Of a stretch of DNA of 64,000 bases, positions 59,925 to 64,000 are shown in pieces. Source of the DNA: Methylomagnum ishizawai (GTDB lineage Bacteria > Pseudomonadota > Gammaproteobacteria > Methylococcales > Methylococcaceae); NCBI RefSeq assembly GCF_019670005.1, contig NZ_AP019783.1:1136501-1200500 (forward strand), in the 5' to 3' direction. The notes below the pieces were generated by a model that saw nothing but the letters and a program-made list of their open reading frames with translations, was not told the origin of the DNA and made no database searches. How positions within the stretch are numbered: the first letter of the stretch is position 1; every line of letters starts with the position of its first letter. The translations under genes and the position numbers were made by a program.

Positions 59925-60146
59925 CTAGGACTCGGGCGGCGGCAGCTTCAAGCCGAGGGCGACGGCGGCGCGGTGGGATTTGCCGATCTTGCCCGCTGAC
60001 CGTCCATTCAGCAGGTCGTAAACGGCCTGTTCATCCAGGCCGGTTTCCCGGCAGAACTGGGGGACCGACTTCCCTTGTCGGCGGAGCCATTCGCGGGCTT
60101 GTTGGCGGGTTCTTGTAGCCTTGATCGCGTTCTTTTTCTGGGTCAT
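59925..60146 (-). CDS. BcepMu gp16-type phage DNA-binding protein (Cro-like position)
   Basis: A 73-residue basic HTH protein with the pattern TRQQAREWLRRQGKSVPQFC and ETGLDEQAVYDLLNGRSAGK, RAAVALGLK, typical of BcepMu gp16-family phage proteins. ATG 60146 follows GGAAGCTCCCC. It is divergent from the repressor gene, the classical position of a Cro-like switch protein. Confidence 0.72.
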   Translation of the reverse strand: MTQKKNAIKATRTRQQAREWLRRQGKSVPQFCRETGLDEQAVYDLLNGRSAGKIGKSHRAAVALGLKLPPPES

Positions 60147-60326
60147 GGGGAGCTTCCGGGCTGTGGTAAACTCCCAAGAAAACACAAAACTTTCCAATAC
60201 CTAGACAGTCATCCCCGCGCCGCTAACGTGGGTTCCTACGTATTGTGTTTTGTGGATTCTGGGAAAACCTTGTGTGGATTCATTGTGGTCGAAAAAAATC
60301 GACCATGCAAGCGAAGGTCTAAAAAA
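60147..60326. promoter_or_regulatory. Prophage genetic switch: divergent promoter/operator region
   Basis: A 180-bp AT-rich spacer between the Cro-like and repressor genes. It has two direct copies of TGTGGATTC (60251-60259 and 60273-60281) spaced 22 bp apart, and related ACAAAAC/GTTTTGT elements on both sides (about 60183 and 60246). These are the likely repressor operators. Confidence 0.6.
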
Positions 60327-60728
60327 ATGTTCTTTGCCGATGGTTGGCACGCACGGCTACGCGAGGAACGGGAGCGACTGGGGCACTCCCAGCCCATTTT
60401 TGGCGGGTTCGGTGGAGTCAAAAAGCAGACGCAAATAGCGTATGAACAGGGGAAAAGCTCCCCGGATATTGAGTATTTGCAGGCTATCGAGAAGGTGGGG
60501 GCGGATGTTTTCTATGTCTTGACCGGAGCCAGGATGCAGCCCCAGACGCCAGCGCCAGCCCCGCCACCCCCCACGGAAGAGTATTCACAACAGGAAAAGG
60601 TGATTGTCGCGAAACTGCGAATGCTCGACCCCGAAGAGCGGGACGAAATCGAGGAACTTGTCGAAAAAGTTGAACAAGCGAAAACGGCCAGGGATAAAGT
60701 AGTCCGGCGTTTCCGCAAGGCGAGTTAA
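60327..60728 (+). CDS. XRE-family phage repressor
   Basis: A 133-residue regulator. ATG 60327 follows GAAGG, although the frame is open from 60075. The N-terminal HTH (about 5-65) reads HARLREERERLGHSQPIFGG and KKQTQIAYEQGKSSPDIEYL, typical of XRE repressors. A proline-rich linker (QTPAPAPPPPTEE) leads to a helical C-terminus (DPEERDEIEELVEKVEQA) that may dimerise. There is no peptidase domain, so SOS self-cleavage is not expected. Confidence 0.82.
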   Translation: MFFADGWHARLREERERLGHSQPIFGGFGGVKKQTQIAYEQGKSSPDIEYLQAIEKVGADVFYVLTGARMQPQTPAPAPPPPTEEYSQQEKVIVAKLRMLDPEERDEIEELVEKVEQAKTARDKVVRRFRKAS

Positions 60729-60745
60729 GGGACTACACACGATTA

Positions 60746-60761
60746 TGTGAACCGGGTCACA
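60746..60761. promoter_or_regulatory. CRP-like site before the nuclease gene
   Basis: TGTGA-N6-TCACA, both half-sites identical to the CRP/Vfr core consensus, 44 bp before the nuclease ATG and adjacent to another palindrome. Function is inferred from sequence only. Confidence 0.5.
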
Positions 60762-60769
60762 CGTTTTTG

Positions 60770-60787
60770 AACGTGAATATTCACGTT
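60770..60787. promoter_or_regulatory. Perfect 18-bp palindrome before the nuclease gene
   Basis: AACGTGAATATTCACGTT, immediately followed by TTGACA (overlapping its last bases). It is a likely repressor operator on the nuclease promoter. Confidence 0.65.
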
Positions 60788-60804
60788 GACAAAAGGGGGA
60801 AGCC

Positions 60805-61449
60805 ATGCGGGGGATTTATAGCGCCGCGCTGTTGATCGTGATGAGCGGCCCATGCGCTGCCGATTGGACGGGAAAGGTTGTGGGGGTTCATGACGGGGAC
60901 ACCCTCACCGTCATGCAGAACGGTAAGGGAACCAAGGTGCGTTTAGTGGAAATCGACGCGCCGGAATCCGACCAGGACTACGGGCAACGCTCCAAGCAAA
61001 GTCTATCGGACCTGTGCTTTGGCAAAGATGCGACTGTACAGGACCAAGGCAGGGACAAGTACGGCAGGACGCTGGGCCGGGTGGCCTGCAATGGCGTGGA
61101 CGCCAACCTCAAACAGGCTGAACAGGGGATGGCTTGGTTCTATGTCCAGTACGGCCACGATCCGGCCATCCGTGCGGCGGAAGAAAAAGCCCGCGCAGAC
61201 GGCGCGGGGCTGTGGGCCGACGCGAATCCTACACCACCCTGGGAATACCGCCACGGAGGCCAGAAGAAACCCAAGACCAACACCGCCAGCACCGGAGGAA
61301 CCGGCGGCGGCGGGGCGTGCGGATTGAAAAGCACCTGCGGGCAAATGTCGAGTTGCGCGGAGGCGCGACACTACCTGAACGATTGCGGCCTATCGAAACT
61401 CGACCGCGATCACGATGGGGTTCCGTGCGAATCCATCTGCGGACATTGA
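60805..61449 (+). CDS. Secreted thermonuclease with C-terminal Excalibur domain
   Basis: A 214-residue exported nuclease. The signal peptide (SAALLIVMSGPCAA) is followed by a staphylococcal nuclease fold (about 20-140) with GVHDGDTLTV, VRLVEIDAPESDQDYGQRSK and DKYGRTLGRV, which include the catalytic Arg/Glu and calcium-binding residues. A Gly/Thr linker leads to an Excalibur calcium-binding domain with DRDHDGVPCES and paired cysteines. ATG 60805 follows GGGGGAAGCC. It is not a usual P2 gene and appears to be cargo. Confidence 0.88.
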   Translation: MRGIYSAALLIVMSGPCAADWTGKVVGVHDGDTLTVMQNGKGTKVRLVEIDAPESDQDYGQRSKQSLSDLCFGKDATVQDQGRDKYGRTLGRVACNGVDANLKQAEQGMAWFYVQYGHDPAIRAAEEKARADGAGLWADANPTPPWEYRHGGQKKPKTNTASTGGTGGGGACGLKSTCGQMSSCAEARHYLNDCGLSKLDRDHDGVPCESICGH

Positions 61450-61460
61450 AAGGGGGGCGC

Positions 61461-61943
61461 ATGGACATTGACCCAATCCGCTGGGGATGGCTGGCCGGGA
61501 TAGCCTTGATGGTGGCAGGATGCGGGGAAACCGAGACGCTGGACGTGGACCATGTGCTATCAGTATCCGATACCGACATGCAGGCCAGCGGTAAACCCAT
61601 TGTCATCGTCAAGCTGGGCGGGGATGACACCGACCACTTGGATATCACTCTGCGCCGCGAAGATATCCGCGCCGGTTTCGAGTCCGCCACGCACGGCAAA
61701 AATCCAGGCTATGCCCATGCCGATGCCTTCCGGTCCGGCGTTCACTTCCTCGATAACGCTCAGCTGGGCAGTACACATTTCATCGCTATCGAATCACTTG
61801 ACCCTTCCACCCGTAAAGCGGTTTTGCAGGTGGCGGTTTACCTGTGCGACTTCGACGGCGCACGGTGTGCCGCCATGGATGCCCGCCGATTTGAGATATC
61901 CGGTTCCGATTTCGATCACCTGACACAATCCCCCAAGAGGTGA
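61461..61943 (+). CDS. Putative lipoprotein of the prophage
   Basis: A 160-residue protein with a lipobox ending at Cys21 (WLAGIALMVAGC). The mature part begins GETETLDVDHVLSVSDTDMQ and contains two further cysteines (LCDFDGARC). ATG 61461 follows AAAGGGGGGCGC. It lies 11 bp behind the nuclease gene and probably shares its promoter. Function unknown; a lipoprotein beside a secreted nuclease could act in envelope protection. Confidence 0.68.
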   Translation: MDIDPIRWGWLAGIALMVAGCGETETLDVDHVLSVSDTDMQASGKPIVIVKLGGDDTDHLDITLRREDIRAGFESATHGKNPGYAHADAFRSGVHFLDNAQLGSTHFIAIESLDPSTRKAVLQVAVYLCDFDGARCAAMDARRFEISGSDFDHLTQSPKR

Positions 61944-61945
61944 AC

Positions 61946-62170
61946 ATGGCCCTGTCTCCCTTGATCCCCCCCTTTGAATCCACCGACGAAACCACCTTCC
62001 ACGATACGCTGTTGCTGTTCGCCCGCAATATCGAAGACGCCTTGATCGACGCCGGGGCCGTGCCGGGCGAGGATTACACCCGGCTGGATTTGTTCAAGCT
62101 GGCCCAGCCCTATGTGCTGGAACGCTGGCAGTCCGGGGAACTGCGCTACACCAAGGGGTGGAAGGGGTAG
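61946..62170 (+). CDS. Small acidic phage protein, unknown
   Basis: A 74-residue protein (MALSPLIPPFESTDETTFHD start; ATG 61946 after AAGAGGTGAAC) ending LRYTKGWKG. It precedes the integrase gene by 3 bp. Position suggests an excisionase-like or integrase-linked role, but it lacks an obvious HTH. Confidence 0.6.
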   Translation: MALSPLIPPFESTDETTFHDTLLLFARNIEDALIDAGAVPGEDYTRLDLFKLAQPYVLERWQSGELRYTKGWKG

Positions 62171-62173
62171 CCG

Positions 62174-63172
62174 ATGGCGGTGAAGGTATTGGTCGATGGG
62201 CGCTTTGAAGCCGACATCGACCGCAAGGGCATCAAGCGGGTGCGGAAGAAATTCGCCACCCGCGCCCTGGCCGAGGCATTCGAGCGGGAATATCTGGCCC
62301 AACACCTGCCCAAGGCCGGGGCCGATGAAGACCGCCGCAAGCTTTCGGAGTTGATCGGCCTGTGGGACCAATACCACGGCATCAACCTCGCCGACCACGC
62401 CAAGCGGCGGCGGTGCCTGGACGCGATTTGCGCCGCCCTGGGCAACCCCATCGCGGCCCGCTTGACCGCCGAGGATTGGGTGAAATTTCGCTACCGGCGC
62501 ACCGTCACCGATCCACCGGAACAACGGATCACGGCCAAGACCTTCAATAACCACCAAGGCTATCTGGCGGCGGTGTTCCACAAACTCCGCAAGCTGAAGG
62601 TGATCGCCTACGAGTGCCCCCTGGTGGAAGTCGAGGCCATCAAGATTCAAGAGCGCCAGCTTTCCTACCTGAGTAAGGATGAAATCGGGGCGTTGATGGA
62701 CACCATCAGCAGCGGGTGTCTGAATGAATCCACCTGGTGGGTGGCGCAGATTTGCATCCGTACCGGGGCGCGGTGGGGCGAGGCCGAAGGGTTGAGGCGG
62801 AAACACCTGCACAACGGGCGGGTGACTTTCGAGTTCACCAAGTCGAAGAAAACCCGGACGGTTCCGCTCGATCCGGTGTTCTTCAAGCAGCTCCTGGACT
62901 ATGCCGGGGCCAAGTCGCCCGAGGCCCGGCTGTTCACCGGCTGCATCGGCGCGTTCCGCCGGGCGGTGGTGCGGGCCGGGTTGGAGCTTCCGAGCGGGCA
63001 ATGCAGCCACATCCTACGGCATTCCTTCGCCTCCCATTTCATGATGGGCGGCGGCAACCTGTTGACCTTGCAGAAGATTTTGGGGCACAGCGATATCAAG
63101 ATGACCATGCGCTACGCCCACCTCGCCCCCGAACATCTGGCCGATGCCATCCGCTTGAACCCGCTCGCCTAG
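62174..63172 (+). CDS. int: Tyrosine-type site-specific integrase
   Basis: A 332-residue phage integrase, P2-like. The N-terminal arm-binding part (about 1-60) and core-binding domain (about 60-160) are followed by the catalytic domain with Arg200 (RTGARWGEAEG), Lys225/226 (FTKSKKTRT), His279-X2-Arg282 (HILRHSFASH), His305 (LGHSDI) and the nucleophile Tyr314 (MRYAHL). All six residues are present, so it should be active. It is the last gene before the right att site. Confidence 0.95.
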   Translation: MAVKVLVDGRFEADIDRKGIKRVRKKFATRALAEAFEREYLAQHLPKAGADEDRRKLSELIGLWDQYHGINLADHAKRRRCLDAICAALGNPIAARLTAEDWVKFRYRRTVTDPPEQRITAKTFNNHQGYLAAVFHKLRKLKVIAYECPLVEVEAIKIQERQLSYLSKDEIGALMDTISSGCLNESTWWVAQICIRTGARWGEAEGLRRKHLHNGRVTFEFTKSKKTRTVPLDPVFFKQLLDYAGAKSPEARLFTGCIGAFRRAVVRAGLELPSGQCSHILRHSFASHFMMGGGNLLTLQKILGHSDIKMTMRYAHLAPEHLADAIRLNPLA

Positions 63173-63204
63173 CAGAAAGCAAAGCCCAGCGGAATACCTC
63201 TACA

Positions 63205-63261
63205 GCGTAGAGGCTAGCCTGTGCTGTGTAGCGGCTAGCCTGTGCTGTGTAGCGGCTAGCC
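63205..63261. repeat. Tandem 21-bp repeats behind int
   Basis: Two exact adjacent copies of a 21-bp unit ending GCGGCTAGCC (63220-63240 and 63241-63261) and a shortened third copy at 63205-63219 ending AGGCTAGCC. Confidence 0.85.
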
Positions 63262-63300
63262 GCTGACCTAGCCCCGCGCCCTCCATCCTGTCGTGACCAC

Positions 63301-63629
63301 GGGAACCCCGTTAATCGTGCAATATGGCACCTGAAAAGTGGGGTTTTATCTTTTAAAATCAGAAGCTTACACCATCATCGGTTAGTGCAATATTGGTGTA
63401 ATATCGTGCAACCTGGGTTTTCGGCGGATCAGACCTAAGCCGTTGATCCGCAAAGGCTTTAAAGCGGGTTTTGCGCCGCCTTGGTAGTGCAATATTGCCG
63501 ACACCTCGCCGTGCAATATTTGTTGCACGATATTGCACTGATATTGCATTTAACACTTTCTACAACCTACTGAATCTGAAAGGGAAAATCACGCTTTTTG
63601 GATTATGTTGCACGATTAACGGTGTTCCC
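63301..63629. repeat. 22-bp inverted repeats enclosing a GTGCAATAT motif array
   Basis: Outer arms 63301-63322 and 63608-63629 are complementary at 21 of 22 bases. Inside, GTGCAATAT occurs at 63317, 63385, 63487 and 63511 and inverted at 63530-63538; degenerate copies are at 63396 (GTGTAATAT), 63406 (GTGCAA), 63523 and 63541. The array resembles integrase arm-type sites or replication iterons. Confidence 0.85.
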
Positions 63630-63868
63630 TAGGCCAGCAAACTTTTCAGATTTCCCCGTGTGTGGGTGTGTGCGTGCGCGGGAACTCCCTCGAATCCATG
63701 CGCGTGCATCCTTCTTCGCTCCTATTCTTTCCCTGCCGCACACTGGTTCCCGCCCAGAGTGGAGGCCGTCTGTCTCCACTTTCGCCAGTTTGTCGCCGCT
63801 CTGCGTATCTTTGCTTATCCAAGCCGTTGATTATGCTGGGCTTGTTTTTCTGGACTCCCGGCGGTCTA

Positions 63869-63887
63869 GGGTTCAATTCCCGCCACC
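63869..63887 (+). other. attR core of the prophage
   Basis: Exact 19-bp copy of 29542-29560. It is followed by CCACCA where the intact tmRNA has TCCACCA, so this displaced end lacks one T. It is the end of the displaced ssrA 3' fragment. Confidence 0.88.
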
Positions 63888-63926
63888 CCACCAAACCAGC
63901 ATTTCAGGGAATCCCATCCCGACCCA

Positions 63927-63961
63927 AAACCCGTAAGATTCAATGTCTTACGGGTTTTTTG
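63927..63961 (+). terminator. Displaced Rho-independent terminator of ssrA
   Basis: A 12-bp stem AAACCCGTAAGA with a 7-base loop followed by a T run, 34 bp after attR. In the unintegrated chromosome it would lie directly behind the tmRNA gene, so it is probably the original ssrA terminator. Confidence 0.85.
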
Positions 63962-64000
63962 TTGTATCATGCCGTCTCAGAGCGGCCCCCTACATACCGT

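Larger units (their letters stand above)
63173..63868. other. Non-coding right end of the prophage (attachment arm region)
   Basis: About 700 bp with no credible gene. It holds tandem 21-bp repeats, a cluster of GTGCAATAT motifs inside a 22-bp inverted repeat pair, and GC-poor sequence near 63340-63600. It is positioned between int and attR, where integrase arm sites are expected. Confidence 0.7.
29542..63887. mobile_element. P2-like prophage with contractile tail, integrated at ssrA
   Basis: About 34.3 kb between two 19-bp direct repeats, with a tyrosine integrase next to the right repeat. It carries capsid, terminase, portal, contractile tail, lysis, primase, repressor and Ogr-like activator genes, so it looks complete. 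Head genes are P2-like. No transposase or obvious disruption was seen. Whether it is inducible cannot be told from sequence. Confidence 0.95.

Noticed and set aside
63205-63261. Possible short CRISPR array
   Set aside because: The 21-bp units are directly adjacent with no spacers, and no cas genes are present.
63301-63629. Possible MITE with 22-bp terminal inverted repeats
   Set aside because: No target-site duplication flanks the arms, and the inner motifs fit integrase or replication sites next to int better.
63646-63894. An 82-codon minus-strand frame starting MVGWRELNPRPP
   Set aside because: This N-terminus is the familiar artefact of translating the complement of a tRNA/tmRNA 3' end; here it covers attR.

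Overview
The window comes from a GC-rich gammaproteobacterial methanotroph, most likely a Methylococcaceae member (Methylococcus, Methylomagnum or Methylocaldum type). The evidence is a lone particulate methane monooxygenase subunit C gene (pmoC) with all six known metal ligands, a XoxF-type PQQ methanol dehydrogenase at the left edge, and a tmRNA with the tag ANDDNYALAA. Genus is inference; no database was searched.

Host part, 1-29,567. The left end has xoxF (partial, minus strand). Divergent from it are a zinc metallohydrolase and a SoxYZ-like carrier, the usual companions of periplasmic quinoproteins. Next come glgX, orphan pmoC, a small membrane protein, a GNAT acetyltransferase, an outer-membrane porin and a di-heme cytochrome c peroxidase (MauG family). 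From 11.1 to 18.4 kb, minus strand, lies a transcription unit headed by a clear cobalamin riboswitch: a secreted PKD-repeat protein, a BtuB-like TonB receptor and a second PKD-repeat protein. The two PKD proteins share an almost identical 1,572-bp 3' block but have unrelated N-terminal domains. It looks like a surface-exposed B12 capture and uptake system. It is followed by divergent metR/metE (B12-independent methionine synthase). Then come nikR with a NiCoT nickel/cobalt transporter and a Cys-rich CWC protein, an arsenic operon (arsR, arsI C-As lyase, arsC, ACR3 pump), telA, two small exported or membrane proteins, and ssrA.

Prophage, 29,542-63,887 (about 34.3 kb). A P2-like prophage with a contractile tail sits in the 3' end of ssrA. 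The left att core restores the tmRNA end; the right copy lies next to the displaced ssrA terminator. The late tail, lysis and head genes (29.9-49.4 kb) run leftward with mostly ATGA or TGATG overlaps. Large terminase, portal and an Ogr/Delta-type activator run rightward. The capsid module is P2-like (GpL, M, N, O, P, Q, R and virion-morphogenesis homologues). The sheath and tube belong to the DUF2586/DUF2597 types. A probable lysis set (holin candidate, TM/coiled-coil protein, SAR endolysin, degenerate lysozyme paralogue) is threaded through the tail genes around a tail-assembly chaperone that carries a textbook -1 frameshift signal. The early region (53.9-60.7 kb) holds a large primase/helicase, many small zinc-finger proteins, a LuxR-type HTH protein, a BcepMu gp16-type protein and a divergent repressor. 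To the right are a secreted nuclease, a lipoprotein, the integrase, and a 0.7-kb non-coding segment dense in GTGCAATAT motifs that looks like the integrase arm-site region.

Most notable: the riboswitch-controlled duplicated PKD/BtuB system, the unlisted -1 frame of the tail chaperone, the lysozyme paralogue lacking two catalytic residues, the AT-rich cargo gene between palindromes and REP-like hairpins, and the att-proximal repeat array.
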